Below are positions 27,480-36,594 of a stretch of DNA of 49,571 bases, piece by piece. A program made the translations under genes and the position numbers. Position 1 is the stretch's first letter; each line of letters starts with the position of its first letter. Where the stretch lies: the NCBI RefSeq assembly GCF_001969855.1, contig NZ_MRBL01000028.1:1-49571 (forward strand). Reading direction: 5' to 3'. Source of the stretch: Bacillus haynesii (GTDB lineage Bacteria > Bacillota > Bacilli > Bacillales > Bacillaceae). The notes beneath the pieces were generated by a model. It was not told where the DNA came from. It saw only the letters and a program-made list of their open reading frames with translations, and did no database searches.

Positions 27480-27510
27480 AAAAAGGCAAGCCTGCATGCT
27501 TGCCTTTTTT
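27480..27510 (+). terminator. Rho-independent terminator of the sulfonate operon
   Basis: AAAAGGCAAGC (27481-27491) and GCTTGCC plus six T (27498-27510) form a clean hairpin with a 6-base loop. Confidence 0.92.
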
Positions 27511-27658
27511 ACTGTTGAAGATGAAACGACAGTGGATTTATTGATTTCCTAGTAATTAGATAATGATGGAAATGCGAACCATTCCTAAAATACTTGGCAA
27601 AAACCTAATGGAATCATATAATATATAAACTAAACTTTGCGATTAAGGTGTGAGAAAT

Positions 27659-28231
27659 TTGTCTAAAAAGCAAGAAATAATATCAGCTGCAAGAGAGATT
27701 ATTTATTCTAAGGGATTTCAAGCAACCTCTATAAAAGATATTCTTATGGCTGCAGAAATTGGAAAAGGCCAATTTTATCATTACTTCTCATCTAAATATG
27801 ATTTAGGATTAGCAGTAGTGGAATCTATAGTCCATGAATATCAAACAGAGTTAATATCAAATATTCTTCAGTCCGATAATACTCCAGTAAATAAGTTAAA
27901 TATGATGCTGGACAGAACCCTTACTTTTCATACTGAAGTGAAGAATAAATCAGGTTGTCCTATTGGAAACTTAGCCATTGAAATGAGTGAGCATGATGAA
28001 ACGTTTCGTGTGAAAATTCAACATTTATTTGAATGTTGGATAGGGGCTATAGAGACTACATTAAATGAAATGGTTGAACAAGGCCTGTTAGATTCCTTTG
28101 ATACTAAAAAAGATGCTCAAGCAATTGTAGCTATGATTGAAGGAGGAATTTTGTTAATGAAAAACCAACAAAACGTCAACTTTTTAAGTGACATTATAGA
28201 AGTAATCCGAAAACAATTTAATCTAGAATAG
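27659..28231 (+). CDS. TetR-family transcriptional repressor
   Basis: About 190 residues. The N-terminal HTH is clear: IISAAREIIYSKGFQATSIK, then GKGQFYHYFSSKYDLG. The C-terminal ligand domain has a cysteine (GCPIGNLAIEMSEHD) as in the YxaF/LmrA/QacR-like group that often sense quinones or electrophiles. I prefer the TTG at 27659, 8 bases after TAAGGTG; the GTG at 27650 is part of that site. Two near-identical operator-like sites follow, before the OsmC gene and before the sulfhydrylase gene, so both are probably its targets. Confidence 0.88.
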   Translation: MSKKQEIISAAREIIYSKGFQATSIKDILMAAEIGKGQFYHYFSSKYDLGLAVVESIVHEYQTELISNILQSDNTPVNKLNMMLDRTLTFHTEVKNKSGCPIGNLAIEMSEHDETFRVKIQHLFECWIGAIETTLNEMVEQGLLDSFDTKKDAQAIVAMIEGGILLMKNQQNVNFLSDIIEVIRKQFNLE

Positions 28232-28283
28232 TCAACTGTTTTTTTTCTTGCAACATTCTTTTTCTTATGTTAAGTTCTTTTTG

Positions 28284-28299
28284 TACCGACTGGTAGGTA
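28284..28299 (+). promoter_or_regulatory. probable TetR operator 1 (osmC promoter)
   Basis: TACCGACTGGTAGGTA is an imperfect palindrome (TACCxACxxGTxGGTA). It directly overlaps a TATAAT -10 (28298-28303), where a bound repressor would block RNA polymerase. A near-identical copy lies at 28881-28896. Confidence 0.72.
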
Positions 28300-28327
28300 T
28301 AATTCCGTACTGAAGGAGAGATAAACA

Positions 28328-28852
28328 ATGGCAAAATTAAATGGTGTTGATATGAGTATTATTGAAGGTTTAGTGGAGCAATACAAAAAGAATCCGGCTG
28401 AAGGTACTGGAAGTTGGTCATCTTCTGTAAAATGGGATAATGGATTCCATGTTGAGGCAAAAGTAGGTGATCATGCTCCTATTCATGTTGATGAGCCAAA
28501 ATGGATAGCAGGTTCCAATAAGGGAGCGAACCCAGTGGAATATTTATTAAGCGCACTAGGTTCTTGCTTGTCAGTGGGGTTTATTGCAAATGCTAGTGGA
28601 ATAGGAATCAAGATAAACTCGTTAGAAGTAGAGGTTTCAGGACAACTAGATTTGAATGTCTTTTTAGGATTAAAAGAAGGAAATCCTGGTTTTGATGAAA
28701 TCAATGCACATTTTAATATCGATAGTGATGCGGATGAACATCAGATTGAAGAACTTGTTGCACAGGCCATGAAACTTTCACCTGTAAAAAATACAATCCA
28801 AAGAAATGTTCATGTTCATGCATCTTTAAGTCACAATAAGAAGAAAGAATAA
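28328..28852 (+). CDS. OsmC family protein
   Basis: 174 residues of the OsmC/Ohr superfamily, peroxide-handling or thiol-linked cytoplasmic proteins. The peroxidatic cysteine is Cys80 in SALGSCLSVGF. The usual second cysteine, expected in the motif that reads KLSPVKNTI here, is replaced by Ser151, so the classical two-cysteine catalytic cycle is not possible. The start follows GAAGGAGAG. Expression is probably controlled by the TetR protein upstream. In this sulfur and electrophile context it may act as a one-cysteine peroxidase or bind a small thiol adduct. Confidence 0.88.
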   Translation: MAKLNGVDMSIIEGLVEQYKKNPAEGTGSWSSSVKWDNGFHVEAKVGDHAPIHVDEPKWIAGSNKGANPVEYLLSALGSCLSVGFIANASGIGIKINSLEVEVSGQLDLNVFLGLKEGNPGFDEINAHFNIDSDADEHQIEELVAQAMKLSPVKNTIQRNVHVHASLSHNKKKE

Positions 28853-28880
28853 TTATAAGAGTATTTTTCAATAGTTACTG

Positions 28881-28896
28881 TACCGAATAGTAGGTA
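28881..28896 (+). promoter_or_regulatory. probable TetR operator 2 (metY promoter region)
   Basis: TACCGAATAGTAGGTA matches operator 1 at 14 of 16 positions and keeps the TACC...GGTA dyad. It lies 159 bases before the sulfhydrylase gene. Confidence 0.7.
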
Positions 28897-28934
28897 CAGT
28901 TAGGTGTGAAATAAAAAAGTTAGAGGGGGAAATT

Positions 28935-28994
28935 ATGAATCAGAACGATAGTTTATACAAAAAATCACAAACAAAATGGGTAGTAGAGAAGTAA
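28935..28994 (+). CDS. 19-codon ORF behind operator 2 (leader peptide or truncated gene)
   Basis: A very good ribosome binding site (AGAGGGGGA) precedes ATG and a 19-residue frame (MNQNDSLYKKSQTKWVVEK) that ends in TAA. It may be the first residues of a gene lost by deletion, or a leader peptide of the sulfhydrylase gene 55 bases downstream. The family is not recognised. Confidence 0.35.
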   Translation: MNQNDSLYKKSQTKWVVEK

Positions 28995-29040
28995 ACTCTG
29001 TGATATTATTACGTAATATTCAAAATATAAAGACGAGTGA

Positions 29041-30345
<1,305 letters not shown>

Positions 30346-30407
30346 CATTACCTGCAGCTCATCGCAAAGTAAATTTAAAAAACGTCATTCTATCATTAGA
30401 GATATAT

Positions 30408-30437
30408 AAAGGATAGTCGAAAGGCTATTCTTTTTTG
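30408..30437 (+). terminator. Rho-independent terminator after metY
   Basis: AAGGATAG, an 8-base loop and CTATTC followed by six T form a short hairpin about 65 bases after the stop. The rest of 30346-30634 contains nothing recognisable. Confidence 0.7.
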
Positions 30438-30634
30438 TATTCATGGTTACATTAGCAGACATGCCGCCAATTTCAAGTCTTGAACCACATTTTTGGCTCT
30501 CCATTTTTTAACTAACCATAATTCACATAAACGTTTAGAAATGGTACAAAGTGAATATACGAGTGTAATGAGAATAAGCTTTCATAACCAATGATATGGA
30601 TTCACCTATGTTGAGGGGGCCTAATGGAATGAAA

Positions 30635-31034
30635 AGAAGCCGGAGTTTTAGACCGGCTTCTATGACATCATTTCCCCTTCGCCTTCTTCCGCTTCTCCTT
30701 CTCCGCCCGGTAAAACTCATGAAACATCTTCATTAGCGCGCGCTTCTCAATCCGCGACACATAACTCCGCGAAATCCCGAGCTCTTTCGCGATTTCGCGC
30801 TGCGTTTTTTCTTTCTTCAAATCAAGACCGAAGCGGCCGACGATGACTTCTTTTTCTCTGCCGTCTAAGATGTCGATGTATTTTTTCACTTTTTCAAGCT
30901 CCATGTTGAGCTGGATGGTGTCGATGACGTCTTCGTTTTCTGATTTGAGGACGTCGATGAGGCTGATTTCGTTGACTCCCAGAGGTTATCCGTTTTTGTT
31001 TCGTTAAAGCGATAAAGAGTTTGACTGTTTTGTT
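30635..31034 (-). pseudogene. sigK 3' half with terminator and flank, copy D (intact reading frame)
   Basis: On the minus strand, coding runs from the recombination-site-like AACGA (30969-30973) to the stop at 30670-30668. It encodes [20 protein letters not shown] and on through the region 4.2 HTH to [11 protein letters not shown]. This is the SpoIIIC-type C-terminal half of sporulation sigma-K, with no N-terminal half and no start of its own. Behind the stop is the hairpin GAAGCCGG...CCGGCTTC with T tract (30658-30635). Ahead of AACGA is about 60 bp of non-sigK flank (30974-31034), also found at copy H. The frame is intact, which is unexpected for a dead fragment. Confidence 0.9.
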
Positions 31035-31600
31035 CAGGGAGTTTAGAGTAATTTCATCAGTTTGAGTTCCTCAAAGTTTGATGCTTTACTTTGGGAAAAT
31101 AGCTTTATGAAGAATTGACTTTAACATCAGGTTTTTCTTCTTCAGATCGTATGTTTTGAAGAATCTATTTTAAGTGTAATAACTTGTCAAGGGTGCTAAT
31201 AAAGCCTCAACTTTTGAATTAGTTACCGTTCATGAACGAACAGCTACGGGAAAAGCCAGATTTTACTCAATGACTATTCCAACCAAGCTCGAGAGGAAGT
31301 CGCCAAAAGGGCCGTGACCATCAGTCTAAGGATACAATACAGCTGTGATAAACTCGTGGGACGGCATCTTTCGAAGCGTTGAAGTCTCTTTAAATATCAA
31401 GCTTAAATCTTTATAACACATGCATTGCATTGTTTGACCGCTTTTATGAAGGGGAAAAATGGTTCGGGGAATCCTTGTTTTTATTCCTAATATTTATGTG
31501 TTGCAACCTGATCCAGCTCGACTTTTTTGCTCGGATCAGAAAAATGATTGGTCAGGTACGTCATAGACGCCATCAGGAAACAGTAAGGCTAAGCGGTGCT
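31035..31600. other. gene-free stretch with weak remnants
   Basis: No gene could be supported. Short protein-like stretches occur on the plus strand near 31205-31290 (reads ERTATGKARFYSMTIPTKLE) and 31330-31400, possibly transposase debris, but they are cut by stops. An imperfect hairpin (CTGATCC...GGATCAG) lies near 31508-31539. Confidence 0.3.
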
Positions 31601-31624
31601 TCTACGCGCCGATTCTTACACACA

Positions 31625-31903
31625 CCTTTTAATTTTGCATTCAAGGCAAAATTAAAAGGCGTGAGCCTGGTACAATACCGGCTCACGCCAATCCAACTGC
31701 CTAAGAAATAACAATGCCGAACTTTAGTGTGGGAAGGTAGTATCTTTTTTAGTAGAAATACTATCAATCTACTCTATTCTTAAAATTATTCATTGGCAGG
31801 CGTATCAGTTAAAGTCCATCTAAAAAGATACTACCTTCCTACCTATGAAAAAAATTTAAAAAGTAATACATCGTATTATTTCATATAGTACGATGTATTA
31901 CTT
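31625..31903 (+). repeat. series of four inverted repeats leading into the DUF916/sortase genes
   Basis: Four arms-and-loop structures follow each other: (1) CCTTTTAATTTTGC, 31625-31638 with 31646-31659, 14 bp exact; (2) GGCGTGAGCC, 31658-31667 with 31680-31689, 10 bp exact; (3) 31732-31752 with 31820-31839, 20 bp with one extra base, 67-base interior; (4) AAGTAATACATCGTA, 31861-31875 with 31889-31903, 15 bp exact, ending 6 bases before the ribosome binding site. Structure 3 could be a small mobile or invertible element; structure 4 could be an operator or mRNA hairpin that controls translation. Confidence 0.75.
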
Positions 31904-31922
31904 AATATAAGGGATGGTGAAA

Positions 31923-33009
31923 ATGTTAAAAAAAATCTCATTTACTTTTACAACAATGCTTATACTCGCTATAGCAGTTTCATTAGGTTCGATAAAGACT
32001 TGGGCATCAGAATTAAACTTTTCTGTTGAGACAGTTATTCCTGAAAATCAGATTAATAAAAAACTAACGTATTTCGATTTACTGATGGAACCATCAAAAA
32101 AGCAAACTCTTGAAATTGTTTTAAGGTAATACAGCTAAAGATGTTATAATAGAACCTCAAATCGCTACTGCCACTACAAATTATAATGGTGTTGTCGAAT
32201 ATGGTCCAAGAGATGTTGAGGCGGATTCAACCCTGCTGTACAACATGAAAGATATTGTTAAGACGGAAGACAAAGTAACAGTTCCATCAAATGACACATA
32301 TACATTGAAGCTTGAAGTTAATATGCCGGAAAAAGAATTTGACGGAGTATTAGCAGGCGGAATTACACTACAAGAAAGAGAAGATGAGTCAAGTGAAAAT
32401 GGTACTGAATCCAGCGATGGTTCAGGGGTATCTATTGAAAACAAATTTGCTTATGTAGTAAGAATTGTTTTACAAAATGATAAAAACGAAGTAACACCAG
32501 AGTTAATATTAAATGATGTTTTTGCAGATCACATTAATAAGAGAAATGTAATTAAAGCAAATATTCAAAACATAATGCCAATGTATATGAATCAAATGTC
32601 TGTTGAAGCAAAAATTACAGAGAAAGGTAAATCAGAAGTTCTTTATGAAGCAACAAGTGAATCATTGCAAATGGCACCAAATTCAAATATGGATTATCCA
32701 ATCCGTTTAGATAGTAAAGCACTTAAGGGTGGAGAGTATACTTTAGAGATGACAGTAAAATCTATGGGGAAAACTTGGCGATGGACTAAGGATTTTACTA
32801 TAGATGATGAAATAGCTAAAGAATTAAATGTTGAAGATGTTACGATTCAAAATAAATATACATGGCTTTATATCTTTGCGGGAATTACCATATTGTTGTT
32901 AGCGATTCTTTTATGGTTCGTATTTCGGCGTAGAAAGAGAAGAAAAGAGGAGGAACAGGAGGAGAGCCATGCTTTAGAATCTATTGAAAAGGTAAAATCT
33001 CATGAATAG
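31923..33009 (+). pseudogene. DUF916/DUF3324 cell-surface protein gene, frameshifted
   Basis: The first frame gives a signal peptide (MLKKISFTFTTMLILAIAVS) and ELNFSVETVIPENQINKKLT, then YFDLLMEPSKKQTLEIVL, typical of DUF916 (WxL-associated, peptidoglycan-binding). At about 32129 it hits a stop. The next frame resumes exactly in family sequence (AKDVIIEPQIATATTNYNG) and continues through FADHINKRNVIKANIQNIMP to a C-terminal membrane anchor (WLYIFAGITILLLAILLWFV) and a basic tail. Removing one T after the Arg codon restores a 361-residue protein of normal size. The T may be a real mutation or a sequence error. It overlaps the sortase gene by 8 bases. Confidence 0.82.
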
Positions 33010-33841
33010 TAATTCTTTAAAAGAGAAACTGAAAGATTACCTTTTCAATATTCTCTTGAGTTGTTTGTTATTAATTGGAACATTTCTTCTGTTATCTCCA
33101 TGGGTTAAAGAAGCTATAATTAAATTTTCTATAAATAATATCATGAATAATATCATGAATAATACTACAGCAGAAGAAATAAATTACAATCAAGAAAATG
33201 CAGAGGAATTCTCATGGGATCCAGCAATACAGACACCAAATCTCAAAACAATTTTATCTAATATTTCTAAGCTTAACCGTAAAGATGTCCTCGGTGTAAT
33301 CTCAATAAGCGATGTAAATATCCTATTTCCAATATTGAATGGGACAAGCACCCAAAACCTTCTTGTTGGAGCCACTACCGTTAATATAGGTCAGAAAATG
33401 GGAGAAGGGAATTACATTTTAGCAGGTCATCATATTAGAGATGATACATTGTTATTTGGTCCGCTACTAAAAGTTGAAGAAGAAACACTTATTCAAATAA
33501 CAGATAAAACAAACATATATACGTATCAAGTAGTCGATAAGAAAATTGTAAAAGAGACAGATTTAAGTATACTGCAAGAAACAACCATTCCGACTATTAC
33601 ACTATTTACTTGTAATGTTTCTGGAATCAAGACAGACAAAAGAGTTGTTATTAGAGGAGAATTGGTGGATACTAGTTCTTTCTCTGCTGATAATCAATAT
33701 GTAAATATGTATAATGTACAAGAAGAAGAGAGAGTGACAGCTCATAACGATTCCTTAGTTTTTTGGTTAGTGTTATTAATTTGTCTGATATGTCTACTTG
33801 TTAGTGGAATGTATTTTTATAAAAATCAAAGAAAGAGTTAA
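33002..33841 (+). CDS. sortase with N- and C-terminal membrane anchors
   Basis: 279 residues. Membrane segments lie at about 15-35 and 250-270. The catalytic triad is visible: His143 in LAGHHI, Cys204 in TLFTC (the TLxTC signature) and Arg218 in VVIRGE. Sortases cut a sorting signal of secreted proteins and link them to the wall or to each other. A C-terminal anchor is more typical of class C (pilin) sortases than of class A. It is coupled by overlap to the DUF916 gene. No substrate with an LPxTG motif is encoded in this window, so the substrate gene is elsewhere or lost. Confidence 0.9.
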   Translation: MNSNSLKEKLKDYLFNILLSCLLLIGTFLLLSPWVKEAIIKFSINNIMNNIMNNTTAEEINYNQENAEEFSWDPAIQTPNLKTILSNISKLNRKDVLGVISISDVNILFPILNGTSTQNLLVGATTVNIGQKMGEGNYILAGHHIRDDTLLFGPLLKVEEETLIQITDKTNIYTYQVVDKKIVKETDLSILQETTIPTITLFTCNVSGIKTDKRVVIRGELVDTSSFSADNQYVNMYNVQEEERVTAHNDSLVFWLVLLICLICLLVSGMYFYKNQRKS

Positions 33842-34072
33842 TGTAGAATTATTGATGCTTATTATTTCGAAATACAGGAAAATATCTATGGTGAAAGTAA
33901 CTAGAGGTAATTTTCATTGGGAATTGTACTAGGTGCACCTAAAAGCTAATGATGAAATCATAATTGTTGTCAAACTTTTGCAACATAACATCTACCGATG
34001 TTCCTTCGTTAGAGAGTCATTGATATTGAATCCAACTATAAAAAGCACTGGGGGTTATGATAAGAAAATTCA

Positions 34073-34098
34073 TAAAAAGCATCCTGTGGGGTGCTTTT
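34073..34098 (+). terminator. Rho-independent terminator after the sortase gene
   Basis: AAAAAGCATCC and GGGTGCTTTTT surround a 2-3 base loop. It lies 230 bases after the sortase stop; the intervening bases 33842-34072 hold no gene I can support. Confidence 0.8.
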
Positions 34099-34160
34099 TA
34101 ATTGACAACAATTTTTTAATCCTAGTATGTTCGGAAATTGAGAATGAGGGTTATGCAAAG

Positions 34161-34439
34161 AACCGAACGGGGATAGCTGAAACCTATTATTACGCAGGAG
34201 GCGCTGACAAACCATTAGCTGCAAATATTTTGAATAACATGGCTAGCAACACGGGTCTCCAAAGTAATGGTATTTGCTTCGGTAATTTTTATGTCTTAAG
34301 GGAGAATCCCATAATTGCGGTATTAGGGGAACTTGGATATATCTCAAATCCGAATTGATTATAAGTCATAGGCTTATTAAATAAGGACAGCCAGTGGGGC
34401 TTGCTCAAGGATTATCAGAGTACTTTAGTTTCTTAATAT
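34161..34439 (+). pseudogene. N-acetylmuramoyl-L-alanine amidase (Amidase_3) C-terminal remnant
   Basis: Reads GIAETYYYAGGADKPLAANI, then FGNFYVLRENP and AVLGELGYISNPN, the catalytic C-terminal part of cell-wall amidases. The usual V-E-L-G-Y has become LGELGY. After a stop at 34356-34358 another frame gives GLAQGLSEYFSF, the normal end of the family. The N-terminal two thirds are missing. Confidence 0.75.
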
Positions 34440-34519
34440 GATCCCTATATTCCCACAGAACTATGCAGGATTTCATGTGTTTTTTATTCAATAAGAGGGG
34501 AGCATCACAAAGCGATCAT

Positions 34520-34660
34520 ATGAAGAGACTTTCTGACAAGCAAATTAATAATGCCTATTGAATAGCGAAGGAATTACTAGATGTTGACCATTATTTTATA
34601 ATACAACTAGAAGCAGAATTCAAAAGTCGTTCGATCAACATAGATGTAATAAATAAGTAA
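34520..34660 (+). pseudogene. Sda-like sporulation checkpoint gene with in-frame stop
   Basis: From ATG the frame gives MKRLSDKQINNAY, then TGA (codon 14), then IAKELLDVDHYFIIQLEAE, then FKSRSINIDVINK and TAA, 47 codons in all. Length and pattern fit Sda, the small helical-hairpin inhibitor of sporulation histidine kinases that delays sporulation when DNA replication is disturbed. The stop after codon 13 and the absence of a close ribosome binding site suggest a dead copy. Confidence 0.5.
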
Positions 34661-35280
34661 AAAAATAATCAGGACTGCTCTTAAGAATTGTGTAATAAAA
34701 AGATAGGCTCACGACAAAGCGTCTGTCTTTGTGTGTTTTCATGTTCAGTCTATAGATGGTTACTGCTTTCTCAATCGTTCTCGGTTATTTACATTGGTGT
34801 GGTATAATTATGAAAGATATGAATAGGGCTAGTGGGTTGTGCCTACGAAAAATTAGTAACACAAGAACGGTACCTAAACCTTTAACCTGTTGTTAATGTC
34901 AAGAGCTTATACCGAGGAAAAGGAAGATGCTAATCCAATACTGACGATTTCGATTTTGGACTTGAACGAATTTTTTCAGATAGAATTGAGCACTACCTGT
35001 CATTCATAGAAGCTGAAAAATAGTAAATCTTTTATTGAGTAAAAGAGCCTTCATGATATCAAAATGAATGGCTATTGATACTGTATATAAAGTTTTGACA
35101 TATAACGTGTCAGATAAAGAACGTAGACACTCATGAGAGACCTTAAAAGCTTGGTAATCAACTAGATTTGAAAGTATTTTCCTTTACTTGGTCAAGCATA
35201 CGAATCTAAAGAGCCATTCTTTGATATCTATGAAGCTGAATGAATCAACGAAGAATATAAACTCTACATAGGAGCTTAAT
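34661..35280. other. debris with a TetR C-terminal remnant
   Basis: 34943-35023 on the plus strand reads DDFDFGLERIFSDRIEHYLS and ends EAEK-stop, like the C-terminus of a TetR-family protein. TATAAT near 34805 and TTGACA near 35095 could be promoter parts, without clear partners. No other gene is seen until the PAPS-reductase-like gene, whose own leader is AT-rich with GGAGC before ATG. Confidence 0.4.
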
Positions 35281-36594
35281 ATGGGAAAAATTCATCTCGA
35301 AAAAAATGTGTATGAGGCTACGATGGAGCGTTTGGACTATATCTTTCAACGATTCGACCATGTTGTGGTGCCTTTTTCTGGCGGAAAAGATTCTGGTTTA
35401 TTGCTAGAATTGGTGCATGTTTATTACGAACAACACCATCCCGATGTCCAAGTGTCCGTCTACCATATTGACTACGAAGGGAACTATCAACAAACGATTG
35501 AATATGTTGAACGCTGTATGGGCAAATACCCGGAATTTCATTATTACCATCTTTGTATGCCAATTTCTGCATCTTGCGGCGTTTCCATGTATCAATCTAC
35601 ATGGATGCCTTGGAACCCGGAGGAAAAAGAGATTTGGTTTCGAGAGATGCCGGAGAATGTGATCAACTTTGACAACCATCCGTTCGATTTTTTTGAGATA
35701 GGTATGTCGGACTATTCTTTTCAAACTAAATTTGGAAAGTGGATCCATAAAGAGAAGAGCAAAAAACGTACAGCTGTCCTGGTTGGCATACGTGCACAAG
35801 AAAGTCTGAATCGTTATCATGCCGTGACAAGAAATGACACCTTTACCATGTACGGAAAGTTGAAATATAGTAAGCGGATTGCAATGAACCTCTTTAACTT
35901 CTACCCGATTTATGATTGGAAAGTAGAAGATGTATGGATAGCTAATGGAAAATTCGGCTTTGATTACAATCACCTGTACGATCTTTATTATCAGGCAGGT
36001 GTTTCGTTGAACGATATGCGGGTAGCAAATCCCTTTCATGTTTGCGGGGTGAATGCGTTGAAGTTGTATCGTGCCATTGAACCGACCGCTTGGAGCCGTC
36101 TTGTGGAGCGAGTGAACGGCGCTAATTTTGCGGCGATCTACGGTGGAACAAAAGCCGTTGGTTATAAAGCGGTTTCTCTGCCGCCAGGACATACATGGAA
36201 AACCTACACCAATTTTCTCTTAAAGTCCCTGCCTAAAAATACACGAGACATATATCTGCGCAAATTTCAAGCTTCCATTCGCTATTGGGTAGAAGCAGGC
36301 GGCGCATTGCCTGTCTCGGTTGTTAAAGAATTAGAGAAAACGGACCTTGTTTTTGAAAACCTCGGTAAACCAAAAAACAAGAGAAAATATAAGAAGGAGT
36401 ATCATGTCATTCGTTTCAAAGTATACCCCGATGAAGTGCATATAAAAGCTTTTCGATTGGTTCCTTCATATAAGCGCATGTGTATTTCTATTTTGAAAAA
36501 TGACACTTCTTGTCATTACATGGGCTTTGGACAAACGAAAGATGAGTTGCAAAAGCAAAAGGAGGCCATGATACAATGGGGAAACCTTTTATAA
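35281..36594 (+). CDS. IbrA-like phosphoadenosine phosphosulfate reductase-family protein (DUF3440)
   Basis: 437 residues. The PP-loop SGGKDSG (about 33-39) identifies the N-type ATP-pyrophosphatase/PAPS reductase fold. VLVGIRAQESLNRYHAV and FYPIYDWKVEDVWIA are the conserved blocks of the DUF3440/IbrA group. The C-terminal part (about 290-437) is extra to simple PAPS reductases. Real assimilatory PAPS reductases end in a redox ECGIH motif, which is absent, so sulfate assimilation is unlikely. In E. coli, IbrA works with the ParB-like IbrB as an accessory regulator; the biochemical activity is not well known. It overlaps the next gene by 19 bases. Confidence 0.85.
   Translation: MGKIHLEKNVYEATMERLDYIFQRFDHVVVPFSGGKDSGLLLELVHVYYEQHHPDVQVSVYHIDYEGNYQQTIEYVERCMGKYPEFHYYHLCMPISASCGVSMYQSTWMPWNPEEKEIWFREMPENVINFDNHPFDFFEIGMSDYSFQTKFGKWIHKEKSKKRTAVLVGIRAQESLNRYHAVTRNDTFTMYGKLKYSKRIAMNLFNFYPIYDWKVEDVWIANGKFGFDYNHLYDLYYQAGVSLNDMRVANPFHVCGVNALKLYRAIEPTAWSRLVERVNGANFAAIYGGTKAVGYKAVSLPPGHTWKTYTNFLLKSLPKNTRDIYLRKFQASIRYWVEAGGALPVSVVKELEKTDLVFENLGKPKNKRKYKKEYHVIRFKVYPDEVHIKAFRLVPSYKRMCISILKNDTSCHYMGFGQTKDELQKQKEAMIQWGNLL

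Noticed and set aside
33933..34160. N-terminal part of the plus-strand frame that ends in the amidase remnant
   Set aside because: It runs across a terminator hairpin and has no family likeness; only the part from about 34161 matches the amidase.
35281..36594. PAPS reductase for sulfate assimilation (cysH), suggested by the nearby sulfur genes
   Set aside because: The C-terminal redox motif of CysH is missing, the DUF3440 blocks are present, and the partner is a ParB-like gene rather than a sulfite reductase or ATP sulfurylase.
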